A stretch of DNA of 64,000 bases from Rebecca billardiae RCC1528 (lineage: Eukaryota; Haptophyta): positions 868,001 to 932,000 of the forward strand of contig OZ251244.1 in the NCBI GenBank assembly GCA_965240325.2, written 5' to 3'. Positions 12,740-23,292 of this stretch are shown here, piece after piece. The position numbers were made by a program, and so were the translations under genes. The stretch's first letter is position 1; each line of letters opens with the position of its first letter. The notes beneath the pieces are model-generated. The model searched no databases, was not told where the DNA came from, and saw only the letters and a program-made list of their open reading frames with translations.

Positions 12740-14697
12740 TCAGGTGAGCATCGTCATCATCGGGTGGTGGCGAGCGTCGGTGGCCCCGGCCACCGGCTTG
12801 GCGCCGCCGGCCTGGAAGTGGATGTTGGGGACGACGGCGGCGGCCGAGCCGGCGCCGGCGGGCGCGCCGCCCTCGATGCGCACGTGCGCGTCCGGCTTGC
12901 TCGCCGCGAGCGCGGTCAGGTACGCGGTCAGGTCGACGCCGAGCTTGTTGAGCGCGGCGTAGCGCTGCTCGTCCTGCTCGCGCGCGGCGCGCGCCACGTC
13001 GACGCGGATCGCCGCCTGCTCGCGCGCGGCGCGCGTCTCCTCCTCGTGCTCCGCGCGCCGGTGCGCGAGCTGCGCCTGCAGCCGCTCGCCCTCCTGCCGC
13101 AGCGCGGTCGCGTGCTCTGCGTCGGCGAGCTCGGACGCCTGCGCCTGCGCGAGCTTCTCGAGCGCGAGCTTGTGCCGCGCCTCCGCCTCCTTGAGCTCGA
13201 GCTCCTGCTTGGAGCGCTCCTGCCGGCAGCGCAGCTCCATCGCGCGCTTCTCCTGCTCCTCCCGCGCCTGGTCCGCCTCGAGCCGCATGCGCGTGCGGCG
13301 CGTGACCGCCTCGTCGTGCATCTCCTGCAGCTGCGCCGAGGTCGAGTACCCGCGGTACACCACCTTGAGCAGCCGGCAGCCGACCTGCGCCATGCGCGCG
13401 GCGAGGATGGGGAACGAGTCGAGGCTGGAGAGCTGCGCCGAGTGCTGCAGCAGCAGCTCGTAGCTCTGCCCCGCGGCGAAGGTGATCACGTCCGCGCTCG
13501 TCGCTGAGCACATGTCGCCGATCAGGTCGTTGGTCGCGTCGAGCATCGTCTCGATCTGCGCGAGCTCGTAGAAGAGCATCAGGTGCACCGTGATCGACGC
13601 GTCGTCGAGGGTGCGCACGTCGCGGACGGAGAAGTACATCTGGTCGGGCATCTTGCGCAGCGTCTGGAAATTGAGCGCGTGCGGCACCTTCACGTCGCCC
13701 GCGTACCCGGTCTTGGAGCCCTTGCCGTCGCGCGACACCGAGCCGTGCCACGAGAACGTGTGCAGCCTGACGGCAGAGTCAAATCGTCGGGCGGGCGGGG
13801 GCGAGGGCGCGGCTCGTCACCGCGCGCGCGCGCGCTGGGCCGCCGGCCACGGCGTCGGGCGCGCGCGCGCGCGCACCACTCGTTCGCCTCGGGCATGAAG
13901 AGGGCGGGGCCGTGCACGACGCGGCGCTGCACGCGCAGCGCGCCCGCCTGCACGATCGCGCCGCCGTGCTCCGAGCTGTCAGCGTCGGCGGCGCCGGCGG
14001 CGTCAACCGCCGCCGGCGCGTCCGCCGCCGGCTTGGCCTCGAGCGCGCCCACCTCGCAGTCGAGGCGCGCCCACACCGCCGCCGCGCTCGTCAGCTGCCG
14101 GCGGTACACGACCACCGCCTCGTTCGCCGCGAGGCGCACGGCGTCGTGCACGGCGACCGCCTCGTGTTCAAACGCGTTGAACTGCAGCTCGGCGGGGCCG
14201 CGCACGTGCTCCTTGCGCCCGTCGCGGTGCGTGACGACGAGGTACTGCTGGGGCTCGGCGACGTACCGCTCGATCGGCTGCACCTGCATGCGCTCGTGCA
14301 AGTTGGGGTCGAGCACGAGCTCGCACGGGCCGTCGCGCAGCTCGACCTCGCCCGAGCGGTACTGCACGAGGATGCGCTGGTTGGCGTTCGCGACGTGCCG
14401 CGGGATCGGGAGGGTCTGCACGGTCGCGTGCTGGAACGGGTCGCGCGTCACGGTACACGGGCCGTGGCGCCGCTCCGTGCGGCCGTCGCGGAAGACCACC
14501 TCGACGAGCTCGGTCTCGCGCGCGACCACGCGCTCGTGCGGCTTCACCTCGATCAGCCGGTGCGCCAGCGCCTTCCGGCGTAGGTGCGCAGGGCCCGGGA
14601 GGAGCGCGGTGCGGCCGTCGACATGGTGCACGAGCAGGAAGTGATCCTCGTCCGCGCAGTACCGCTCGCCGAGGAAGCAGTCGAGAGCGCGCAGCAT
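12740..14697 (-). CDS. Major-vault-protein-like / SPFH coiled-coil protein
   Basis: Two exons, 14697-13877 and 13766-12740 (intron 110 bp, GTGCGC...CAG), give 615 aa. Residues 1-270 hold four or five repeats of about 55 residues with the pattern DGR...GP (for example VVFRDGRTERRHGPCTV and VQYRSGEVELRDGPCEL), like the beta repeats that build the wall of the vault particle. Residues about 295-420 (MPDQMYFSVRDVRTLDDASI onward) look like an SPFH/band-7 fold, the fold of the vault shoulder. About 120 residues of Glu/Arg/Ala coiled coil follow, as in the vault cap. Repeats, then shoulder, then coiled coil is the vault order, but the protein is shorter than animal MVP (about 890 aa) and divergent. 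A flotillin-like SPFH scaffold is the alternative. Confidence 0.6.
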
Positions 14698-15582
14698 GGG
14701 AGGCGCGCGCGTGGGCGTTGGGTGGGCGCGCGCAGTTCGGGCGGTCGACCGGCCGTCGTCGGGTGTCAGCGGCGGACTTGTCCGGGTTTAGGCGTTAGCG
14801 CTTCCAGTGGCGAGTTTAGCCGTTGCCCAGGCCAGTAAGTAGTTGGTTAGTAGCAGGCCCTTGGTAGTACAAAGTTGAGCGCAGCGCGTGCGCAAGCTCT
14901 CACGGACTGTCGACACTGTCTTGAGTCATGGGGGCGGCAGCTACGGTAACTAAAATCCACTACGAGTCTGCACGCCCCGGGGGACCTACTGCTGAGGGCG
15001 CCGAGTTGACGCGCGACATCGACAACGGCCGGCGCGGCCCCGCTGCCGTCCTGCGCAACCCCCGAGCAGCGCGCTACCGTCGATCGACGAATCTCGACAG
15101 ACGCTGATTATTATTCGGCAGATCGAGCCGCGGCAGCACCAGCGCAGAGCCGGCTCGCGACGGTCAGTGACTGTGAGTGTGAGAGCCCGTGCTTGCCGCT
15201 TAATTAAGCCTAAGCTTAGGGCGCTACTAAGTTACCTACTAGCGGACCGCTCGTACTCGAGTACAGCGGCGTCGCCGCGTTGTTGCTCACGCGATCGCGG
15301 ATAATTGCCGATACGACATGACGAGTGGCTGCTAAGCACGCTCGGTGGCAGCGGAACTCGATCTGCAAATGCGGCGGATGACGAGCGGTCCCCGCGCCCG
15401 CGGACCGCACGCTTCGGCTTAGACGCAGCCCGGGCAACTGCTGATGGCTAGGCCAATGGCAAAGCTACCAGTGCTGAGGGCACCCTGACTCTGAGTCTGA
15501 GCGTCGATGACCTAATATAAGTTATTTTTACCGTCGAATGTCGTCGATCATGGGCGCGCGCGCATATATATATATATATATA
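14698..15582. other. Intergenic, no gene seen
   Basis: I see no open frame with protein-like composition, no RNA gene and no clear repeat until the AT dinucleotide tract at about 15563-15587. The first 200 bases should include the promoter of the vault-like gene. Confidence 0.45.
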
Positions 15583-16444
15583 TATATGACCCGTTGCACG
15601 GGTGAGTAACCGTGAGCGTATGAAAAAACGACATGCGTATGAAATGTCGGTTTTGTCACTCGCGCTGCTGACGCATGGCTGACGCCCGCGCCAATCCGAG
15701 CGGAATGGGGCATTGCGAAGCCGATTCGCAATGCCCCAATCCAATCGGCATGTCAATCGACCCAACCGTCGCTGAGAACGAACGACAAAACCCAAGGCAG
15801 GTGCCCACCAAGCGACGCCGCCCGCGCGCCGGCAGCGTGAACGCGCTGGTCGCGCAGAGGTGGCCAATGCAGAAGGCATCAGCCAATGCTGCTGCCTTCG
15901 GCAAGCGCGCCACCTCAGCGTCAGCATCGGGTGGGACCGTGACGATATATGCCCTGCATGCGGCTCCAGCCAAACGCCCTCGACACGGGGAGCCGCCATC
16001 GGCAGCGAGCGCGCCACGGATACATACACGTGCTGTCCTCGTGAATGAGGATTCAGGAGACGAGGCGCCGGCGGCTCGGCCCGCGATGCGCAGGCAGGCT
16101 GGAGTGGCTCACGCTGCGATCGCGTGTACGGGTACAGAAGGCGTGCGCACGCAACAACACCGCCTACGTGAAGCGCGTGGGCAAGCTGCTGAAGCTCTCA
16201 CGATGCGTGCGCGCCTTCCTTCTCACCTCTGCGCTCGCCGACCGCTGCCTTCCGCGCGGCAGACAGGGGACACCTGCCACCTGGCGCGCACGACGCAGCG
16301 TGTAACGCAGAAGGTGGTAGATCCGCTGCCACGCTCCCGCTGCCGCTGCTGCCGGCGGCAGCGGCATGCCCGAGGCGGCGACGGTGACTATCACTGCCAA
16401 AGTGTCGTTTTTTCGGCGCTCACGCGTGCAACTGGTCATATATA
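15583..16444. mobile_element. Small terminal-inverted-repeat element (MITE-like)
   Basis: The left end (15583-15632) and right end (16403-16444) are imperfect inverted repeats of about 42-50 bp sharing TATATGACC, GTTGCACG, GTGAG and GAAAAAACGACA; the left copy has about 10 extra bases. The flanks are TA-rich, which fits insertion at TA, but a target duplication cannot be told from the surrounding AT repeat. A perfect 13-bp stem with a 5-bp loop lies near the left end (15707-15737). A frame of 256 codons (15675-16445) stays open through the whole interior and stops inside the right terminal repeat; its product has no recognisable transposase motif. Most likely a non-autonomous DNA transposon. 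Confidence 0.7.
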
Positions 16445-16651
16445 ACATTAATCCCGGACAGTACCATATATATATTTATAACGACGCGCGTGGGATATAT
16501 ATATTATTCATCCTCATGTATATATATTAACGACGTGGTATCCGGGCTGAACCGTGAGGCGTGAACGGGTCAGAGTATATATGCGCATTTAAATAATTAC
16601 ATTATATATATATATATATTCCGCCGGCCGGATATACGTCATACATCATCG
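16445..16651. repeat. AT-rich simple sequence
   Basis: Several TATATATA tracts (around 16467, 16495, 16520 and 16604-16618) are separated by short unique sequence including two CGACG-containing words. This forms the 3' flank of the cysteine-rich gene and may carry its polyadenylation signals. Confidence 0.6.
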
Positions 16652-17983
16652 TCAGGCGCACTGATGCCAAACGTCGCAGCCGCCCGAATCGCCGCAGTCC
16701 TCGTCGACCGCGCAACTCTTGGTCGGGTCGCCCGAGCACGCACTTCTCTCGACGCAGCTGTTCGACTGGCAGTCATTGTCGTCATCACAAAACTTGCCGC
16801 CCGGGGGGAGCTTGTCCACACAGTGCCCGTCCTTGCAGTACGTGCAGCCAATGGGCTTGTACGCCGGTGGCGTGCCGGCACCCCACTTGCACACCTCAGG
16901 CTCGCTCGGAGGTGGCGCCGGGGAACCGCAGCCTTCGGTTGCGCACACACGCGAGGGGTCCTCCCGGATGCACACGCCATCCAAGCAGTAGTTCGTCTGG
17001 CAGTCGTTGTGGTCGCCGCACCCGAGCGAGCCGAGCGGCTTCTTGTTGACGCACTGCCCGCCGTAGCAAAACGCACACCCCGCCGGCTTGTGGTTGCCAT
17101 CAGGCTGCGAGCTCGGCGAAGCGGCGCGAGGGTGGGTACAGGGTAGGCGGGAGGCGTCGGTGTCGATGCGACGCGCGGTGAGTGCACACGTGCGCCTGCA
17201 ATCACCGCGCGTGCGCGCCTCGCATCGCGGACTGCGCACACCGCGCAGGCGTACCTGGGTGAGCCAGTGGCACACGGTTGCATCTGAAGGCGGATTCCAC
17301 GCCGCGCCGCAGCCGGAAGCCTCGCAGCCGTCGGCCGGCTTGTCGATGCATTTGAACGCGTTCGAGCACGCATCGGACTGGCAGTCGTTGTGGTCAGCGC
17401 AGGTGGCACCGAGCGGCAGCTTGTTCACGCAGCGGCCGTCAGCGCAGTAGGCGCACCCCACGGGCCTGAACGCACCCCCACCTGGGTCCTGCCACTGGCA
17501 CTGGCTGAAGTCCTCCGGCGGAGCGGCGGCGGTGTCGCAGCCCTCGTTGTGGCAGCGAGTGTTCACCGTGCCTGTGCACACCAAGGGCTCGATGCCCCAC
17601 GTCGAGCCAGAGCAGTAGTTCGATTGGCAGTCGTTGTCGTCTCCGCAGTCGAGCCCGAGCGGGACCTTGTCGTGGCACCTTCCACCCACGCAGTACGTGC
17701 ACCCAGCAGGCTTGCCGCTCACTGGGTTTGGGTTTGGCTCGCTGCCGCCACTCCAATCGCAGACGCTCACGTCGGCCGGCGGTGGCGAGGCAGCCCCGCA
17801 GCCATCCACCGTGCACGTATCGGCGTTGGACGTCCACGCCAGGACGAGCAAAGCCACGACGCAGCCTAGCACGAGCACGACCGTCGACACCAGAAATGCA
17901 GCGCGGGCGCTCACCGGCATTTTCGCCGGCGGCCGCTTGCGCAGCCTCCGAAAAGGCATGGCCGCGGCTACAAACAGGACCAA
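16652..17983 (-). CDS. Single-pass membrane protein with four cysteine-rich extracellular repeats
   Basis: Exons 17983-17255 and 17104-16652 give 393 aa. The 150-bp intron (GTACGC...CAG) is in frame and open, but it interrupts the third repeat, so I treat it as spliced. A basic N-terminus (PFRRLRKRPPAK) precedes one membrane segment (residues about 27-50), predicting a type II protein with the rest outside the cell or in a lumen. Four repeats of about 65 residues follow, each with PPP, C-W, KPxGCxYC, GxCVxKLPLG and CxDxNDCQSxxC. The even cysteine pattern suggests disulfides, and the acidic DDNDCQS motif could bind calcium. I do not recognise the family; a cell-surface or extracellular-matrix role is inference. 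A second ATG at 17959 is an alternative start. Confidence 0.75.
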   Translation of the reverse strand: MVLFVAAAMPFRRLRKRPPAKMPVSARAAFLVSTVVLVLGCVVALLVLAWTSNADTCTVDGCGAASPPPADVSVCDWSGGSEPNPNPVSGKPAGCTYCVGGRCHDKVPLGLDCGDDNDCQSNYCSGSTWGIEPLVCTGTVNTRCHNEGCDTAAAPPEDFSQCQWQDPGGGAFRPVGCAYCADGRCVNKLPLGATCADHNDCQSDACSNAFKCIDKPADGCEASGCGAAWNPPSDATVCHWLTQVRLRGVRSPRCEARTRGDCRRTCALTARRIDTDASRLPCTHPRAASPSSQPDGNHKPAGCAFCYGGQCVNKKPLGSLGCGDHNDCQTNYCLDGVCIREDPSRVCATEGCGSPAPPPSEPEVCKWGAGTPPAYKPIGCTYCKDGHCVDKLPPGGKFCDDDNDCQSNSCVERSACSGDPTKSCAVDEDCGDSGGCDVWHQCA

Positions 17984-18113
17984 TAGATATGCGATAGTTT
18001 CGTCAATCCGTTACAATATGAGTTCATCAGAGTCGCTATGATATATACTACTTTTCGACGTTACGATCAGCATTGAAGCAGCGCATAGAGAGAGAGAGAG
18101 ATTGAAGCAGCGC

Positions 18114-18162
<49 letters not shown>

Positions 18163-18441
18163 GAGAGGGACGGAGAGAGGGAGAGTAGGGAGAGCAGAGA
18201 GAGAGAGCCAGAGAGAGAGCTAGAGAGACAGAGCAGTCACCGGACTGGCGCCCACAGAGCACAGTCTGACTCTGAGCCCCTGAGCCCCTGCTGAGTCTGC
18301 TGATGACGCGTATAGTAATAAAAAAGAAAAAATTCGCTGCTTGCGCCGTCGCTGAACAATCTGACCGTGCCCCCGCGCCATCATCCGTGGACCGCCGGGG
18401 CCCCGCGCAGCCGCGTCACCGTCGGGCGTCGCCGTCGGCAT
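17984..18441. repeat. Spacer with (GA)n microsatellite
   Basis: A GA-dinucleotide tract with interruptions runs from about 18072 to 18235. At its left end the unit ATTGAAGCAGCGCATAGAGAG occurs twice in tandem (from about 18072 and 18101). No gene is seen. The spacer separates the start of the cysteine-rich gene (17983) from the 3' end of the next gene (18442), both on the minus strand. Confidence 0.75.
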
Positions 18442-21400
18442 TCACCACGAGGGCGCCGAGCTGAAGCGCGCGACATCGACAACGGCCGGCGGCGGCCCCC
18501 GATGCTCCTGCGCGCCGAGCAGCGCGCCGGACGAGTCTCGGTTGGTCAGATCGAGCCGCGGCACGCTGGTCGGCGGCGTGCTCCGCGCCGTCGCTGGCGA
18601 TGGCAGGTCCACCCCGCCCGCCGGGACGGGCGGCTCGCTGATGCGCCGGCCGACGCCGTCGCTGCCCGCCCGGGCGAGCGGCGCCGGCGCCGCCGCCTCG
18701 CCCCCGCCGCCGAACGCGCCGCCCGCCGCGCCCGCGCCCGCAAGCCGCGCGCCCGCGAGCGCATCCGGCGGCGGCGACGCAGGCCCGCGCTTGAGCGGGC
18801 TCGGCGTTGTCGACGACTTGGCGCCGGGCTCGGGCGGGGAGAGCGTCGGCGGCGGCGCGCGGACGTGGATGCTCGGCACCGCCCGCCCGCCCGGCGGCGT
18901 CGGCGCGGCGTGCGCCGGGTGCGCCGAGTCCGCGCCGGCGCTCGCGCCGCCGCCGCGCGGGCCGGGCAGCAGTCGCTCCGCCGCGTCGGCGCGCGCGCGC
19001 AGGAGGCGCGCGCCGAGCGCGGACGCGCACGCGTCGGCGCGCGCGCCGAGTGCCCAGCGTGCCAGCGCGTGCGCCGCCGCGCCGACGGCGCCGGCGCTGA
19101 GGCACGTGCCCGCGAGCAGCGCCGCCGCCGTGCGCTCGCCCGCGCTCAGCGCGCACATGGCGCACAGTGCGGCGCCGAGGCCGAACGCGCGCGCGCGCCA
19201 CGCGCTGAGCGCGGGCGAGGAGGAGATGGGCGGCGCCGCGGGGTCGGCGGCCGCGCGCGCGCACAGCGCGTACAGCGCCGCGTTCGCGAGCGCGCACAGC
19301 CACGCGACGCCCTCCTCGGCGCCGCGCCGCGCCGCGCCGCCCGCCCCCACGCCCGCCGGCGGCGGCGCCGTCGGGAGCCACACGGCCGCGGCGCCGAGTG
19401 TGAGAGCCTGCGCCGCCGCGAGGGCGAGCGAGAACGGCGCGGCGTGCACGAGGCCTGCTGGGCCGTCGAGCACGGCGGGGAGGGCGGGGAGCAGCGCAGC
19501 CGCCGCGACGAGCAGGCCGCACGCCGGCGGCAGCGCGAGCGCGAGCAGCAGCGCGTGCACGGCTGAGGTCCAGCACTCGGGTTGTCGCGCGCCGCCGCCG
19601 CCCAGCACCGCGACGTGTGTGGCGCCGCGCGCCGCGCCGCCGCCTTCGGAGCCCGCCGGCTCGGGCGCGGGCGGCGGCGGCGCGCGGCGCTCGCACGCGA
19701 GAGAGAGCAGCAGCGTGTGCACGCACGCCGCGTAGCACAGGGAGACCACCGCCGCGCAGGCGCGCGCGAGCGCGCGCGCGCGCCGCCGGCGCGCCTGCCG
19801 CGCGCCCTCGCCCTGCGACTGGGCGGGCGCGCGCGCGTCCGCGTGCGCGCGCGCGCCGGCGGGCGCGGCACTGGGCCCGGCGGCGCGCGGCTGCCCGGCG
19901 GCGCCGCCTGCGCCCGCAGCGGCGGTGGCGGCGGCGGCGCCGAGGATCGTCCCCAGCGTCTCGGTGTCCAGGTCCGCGAGCGAGGCGAGCGCACCCGCGT
20001 CGGCCGCGCCGCCGGCCGCGCCCGCGCCCGCTCGCCGCTGCAGCGGCGCGTGCGCGGGCGGCGCGGCAGCAGGCGCCAGGTTGTCCTCGGACGAGGCGAT
20101 GGCCCGCTCGCGCGCGCGCAGCTTGCGCAGCAGCGCATCGACCTCGGAGGCGAGCGCGCCGCGCCGCGCGGCGGGCGGCAGCGCCGAGCCGCTCGAGCCG
20201 CCGTGCTGCGGTGCGGCGGCGGCGGCGGCGGCGGCGGTGCCCATTGGCGGGGCGGAGGGCGGCGCGCCCTCTTTTTCCGCCGCCGCCTCCGCCTCCGCCG
20301 TCGTCGTCGCCGCCGCCATCAGCATCGCGCGCTGCGCGAGGCTCAGCCGGGGCACGGCGCCCGCGCCCGCGCGCGCCGGCTCGCGCTCCGCCTCGCGCGC
20401 GCGCTGCAGCAGCGCGAGGCTGGGCAGCCCGTACCGCTCGAGGATGTGCGCGCTGGCGGGCGGGAGGGGCGGCGCGGCGGCGGGCAGCGGAGGGCGGCGG
20501 GGCGCGGCGCGCGCGGGCGCGGGCGCGGCTGCGGCGGCGGCGGCGTCGTCCGCGCCGCGCGGCGGTGCGGTGGGCGCGAGTGCGTACACGCTGCTGCGCC
20601 GCCGCGCGGCCGCCTGCTCGTCCGTATCGTGCAGCGCTTGCGCGCCCGCCAGCGCCGCGCGCGCCAGCCACTCGAGCTGCCGCGCCAGCAGCAGCTCGGC
20701 GTGGCGAGACTCGCGCGGCGTGTCGAGGCCGCGCGCGGCGGCGGCGACGGCGGCGGCGCGCGCCGCGCTCGCGCTCGCGAGCACGTCTTCGGACGCGTCG
20801 CGCGCGCCGCGCCGCGCCGCCTCGAGCGCCGCGCGCGCCGCGCGCACGCGCTCGAGGCGATCGGTGAGCTCGAGCGCGCGGCGGCAGAGCCCCCAGAGGG
20901 CGCGCGGCAGCAGCCAGCCGACGGCGAGGCAGGGCGCGAGCAGCGCAGACCACCACGCGCGCGGCCACGGCGCGCCCAGCGCGAACAGGTCGGCGGCGGA
21001 GAGGAGCGCGGGCGTGCGCAGCGCGCCGAAGAGCGCGCGCGCCGGGCCGAGCGCGAGCGCGCACACCGCCGCGCGCCCGCCGCAGCGTGCGCCGGCGAAC
21101 AGGGCGCGCGCGCGCAGCGCGGGCGCGAGCAGGCTGAGGTGAGCCACCGCCGCCGCCGCCGCGACGAGCACGTTGCCCCAGTGCACGCGGAGGAGGGGCG
21201 CGCGCGGCGCGGCGGGGGCGGCGCCGGGCTGCGCCGCGCCGCGCGCGCGCCACGCCACGATCGGCGCGGCCGCGCGCACGCCCGCCTCCGGCGATCCCCA
21301 GCCGCCGCCACCTGCCGCCGCGCGCGCCGCCGCCGCCGCCGGCTGCTGCGGCCGCTGCGCACCCTCCGCACTCGGCAGCAGCGCGATGCCGCCGGGCCCG

Positions 21401-23292
21401 GCCAGCGCGTGCGAGAGCGCGCGGTGGAAGGCGTGCGCGGCGTACGCGAGGGCGAGGAGCGCGGCGGGCGGCGGGCGGCACGCGCCGGGCACACACGCAA
21501 GCCAGAGCGCGCCGCCCGCGCCAACCACGGTCGCACCGCTCACCGCCCACGCGCCCGCGCCCGCGCGCGCCACGACGGCCGCGAGCGCGCGCGCGGAGGA
21601 GGCGCGCGCGCGCGCGCCGCCGCGCGCGCGCACGGGCGCGCGCCAGATGGCGGCGGCGGTGGCGAGCACGCCGGCGGAGGCGCGCTCGGCCGCGTGCCTC
21701 CGCGCCTCCTGCGCGATCGTGCAGCACAGCAGCACACACACGCACAGACCCACGCCCGACGCGGGCGGCGCGCACAGCTCGGCGAGCGCGCTCACGCCGA
21801 GCGCGCTCAGCGCGCCCACGTCGCTCGCCGGCCGCAGGTACGAGTCGAGCACGCGCCAGTGCGCGCTCTCGCGCTGGCCGACGAGGGCCATGCCCGAGCG
21901 CTGCAGGTAGGCCGCGTAGCCGCGCGCGTCGTGGCCGAGCGCGGCGCACGCGGCGCGCGTCCACGCGAGGCTGGCGGGCGCAAGCAGGAGCGCGCCGAGC
22001 GCGGTGGCGAGCGCGCGCGCGGGCGCGCTCGGCGCGCCGACGAGCGCGGGGCGCGCCGCGTGCCACGGCGCGAGCCACAGCCACGCGCCGTCGAGCACGT
22101 CCGCCACGCCCGCCGGCGCGTCCGTGACCCAGCGCGCCAGCCCGCTGCCCGCGCACGCGCACCAACCGTCGGAGGCGGCGGCGGCGGCGTCGGCGGCGCA
22201 CGACGCGGCGGCGCGCGGCAGCAGGCGCAGCAGCTCGCGCAGCGCGAGCATCGAGCCGTGCACGAGCAGGAGCGCGCCCACGACGGGCGCGATCGCCAGC
22301 GGGCGCAGCGGCAGCGAGCCCCGATGCCCGCGCGCGCGCGTCTTCGTCGGCAGCTCGACGCGCAGCGCGTGCAGCCAGCACAGCAGCAGCAGCAGCAGCG
22401 GGCAGAGGAGCGCGCGGCCGAGGAGCGGCCAGAGCGCGGCGGAGCGCGGGGCGAGGTGGCCGCCGAGCGGCGCGGGCGCGGCGGCCGAGGCGAGGAGCAC
22501 GTGCACCAGCGCGCCCTCGTACTGCCACGCGCGCCCGGCCCCGTCCGCGCCGTGGCCGTCGCACGCCGCCGCGGCCGCCGAGCCGCCGCCGCGCGCGGCC
22601 GGCGCGCGCGCGGCGGCGGCGGTCATCACGAGCTGCGGGCTGAGCAGGCTGGCGACGTGGAGGGTGGCGACGTGCGCGGCCCAGAGCGTGGGCATCGGCG
22701 GCAGGCTCGCCGCGTCCAGCGCGCCGTGCGCCCACACCAGCAGAGCCTGGCCGAGCGCGCTCTGCGCGCCGGCGAGCGCGCCCGCGCGCCAGCCGCCGCG
22801 CCGCGCGTACAGCGCGCACGGCAGGAGGAAGCCTGCGGCGGTGTTGAAGAGCGCGCGCGTGCGCACGCTCGGGGGCGAGCGCTCGGCCGCGCCGCGCGCC
22901 GCCGCGCCGCCGCCGCCGGCCGCGCCGTCCGCCTCCTCGCGCCGCGGCGCGGCCGGCGCCGAGCGCAGCAGCCGCGCGGCCGAGAGCGTCGCGAGCCACT
23001 CGACCGGGGCGAGCCAGAGGCAGAAGCCGAGCTCGAGCCAGCTGCGCGTGGGTGGCGGTGGGCGGGGGAGAGGACCGGGGTGGCTCAGGCCGGAGCGCGC
23101 GCCGGCCGCGCGGGCAGACGCGCGCGCGCGCGCGGCGCGCGCGCACCGTCCGGGCGCGGCGGCGAGGAGCAGCGTGAGCGTGGTGGCTGGCGGCGCGAGC
23201 GAGGGGTCCACGCCGATCAGCCTTAGGTGCTCGAGCGCGAAGAAGACGACGAGCGCCGCGAGCACCGTCGGGCCCACCGTGCCCATCGACAT
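18442..23292 (-). CDS. Very large multipass membrane protein, family unknown
   Basis: Exons 23292-23147 and 23041-18442 (intron 105 bp, GTGCGC...CAG) give 1581 aa. The N-terminus (MSMGTVGPTVLAALVVFFAL) is hydrophobic, and roughly ten to twelve further hydrophobic segments follow. Between them are long Ala/Arg-rich loops and a cytoplasm-like stretch in the middle (heptad-like, with SEDNLAP near 20080). The C-terminal 180 residues are disordered, with many SP and TP sites (for example TPSPLKRGPASPPP), and could be a phosphorylated tail. I found no diagnostic motif for a known transporter, channel or nucleoporin. Splicing restores a continuous hydrophobic N-terminal region, which supports the intron. 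More introns may be hidden, since nearly every frame is open at this GC level. A foldback element begins 139 bp upstream of the ATG. Confidence 0.6.
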   Translation of the reverse strand: MSMGTVGPTVLAALVVFFALEHLRLIGVDPSLAPPATTLTLLLAAAPGRCARAARARASARAAGARSGLSHPGPLPRPPPPTRSWLELGFCLWLAPVEWLATLSAARLLRSAPAAPRREEADGAAGGGGAAARGAAERSPPSVRTRALFNTAAGFLLPCALYARRGGWRAGALAGAQSALGQALLVWAHGALDAASLPPMPTLWAAHVATLHVASLLSPQLVMTAAAARAPAARGGGSAAAAACDGHGADGAGRAWQYEGALVHVLLASAAAPAPLGGHLAPRSAALWPLLGRALLCPLLLLLLCWLHALRVELPTKTRARGHRGSLPLRPLAIAPVVGALLLVHGSMLALRELLRLLPRAAASCAADAAAAASDGWCACAGSGLARWVTDAPAGVADVLDGAWLWLAPWHAARPALVGAPSAPARALATALGALLLAPASLAWTRAACAALGHDARGYAAYLQRSGMALVGQRESAHWRVLDSYLRPASDVGALSALGVSALAELCAPPASGVGLCVCVLLCCTIAQEARRHAAERASAGVLATAAAIWRAPVRARGGARARASSARALAAVVARAGAGAWAVSGATVVGAGGALWLACVPGACRPPPAALLALAYAAHAFHRALSHALAGPGGIALLPSAEGAQRPQQPAAAAARAAAGGGGWGSPEAGVRAAAPIVAWRARGAAQPGAAPAAPRAPLLRVHWGNVLVAAAAAVAHLSLLAPALRARALFAGARCGGRAAVCALALGPARALFGALRTPALLSAADLFALGAPWPRAWWSALLAPCLAVGWLLPRALWGLCRRALELTDRLERVRAARAALEAARRGARDASEDVLASASAARAAAVAAAARGLDTPRESRHAELLLARQLEWLARAALAGAQALHDTDEQAAARRRSSVYALAPTAPPRGADDAAAAAAAPAPARAAPRRPPLPAAAPPLPPASAHILERYGLPSLALLQRAREAEREPARAGAGAVPRLSLAQRAMLMAAATTTAEAEAAAEKEGAPPSAPPMGTAAAAAAAAPQHGGSSGSALPPAARRGALASEVDALLRKLRARERAIASSEDNLAPAAAPPAHAPLQRRAGAGAAGGAADAGALASLADLDTETLGTILGAAAATAAAGAGGAAGQPRAAGPSAAPAGARAHADARAPAQSQGEGARQARRRRARALARACAAVVSLCYAACVHTLLLSLACERRAPPPPAPEPAGSEGGGAARGATHVAVLGGGGARQPECWTSAVHALLLALALPPACGLLVAAAALLPALPAVLDGPAGLVHAAPFSLALAAAQALTLGAAAVWLPTAPPPAGVGAGGAARRGAEEGVAWLCALANAALYALCARAAADPAAPPISSSPALSAWRARAFGLGAALCAMCALSAGERTAAALLAGTCLSAGAVGAAAHALARWALGARADACASALGARLLRARADAAERLLPGPRGGGASAGADSAHPAHAAPTPPGGRAVPSIHVRAPPPTLSPPEPGAKSSTTPSPLKRGPASPPPDALAGARLAGAGAAGGAFGGGGEAAAPAPLARAGSDGVGRRISEPPVPAGGVDLPSPATARSTPPTSVPRLDLTNRDSSGALLGAQEHRGPPPAVVDVARFSSAPSW

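Noticed and set aside
18416-23226. Long open frames in other phases and on the plus strand across the large membrane-protein gene
   Set aside because: Only the 18442-23292 minus frame gives alternating hydrophobic segments and a credible N-terminus; the others are Arg-rich shadows.
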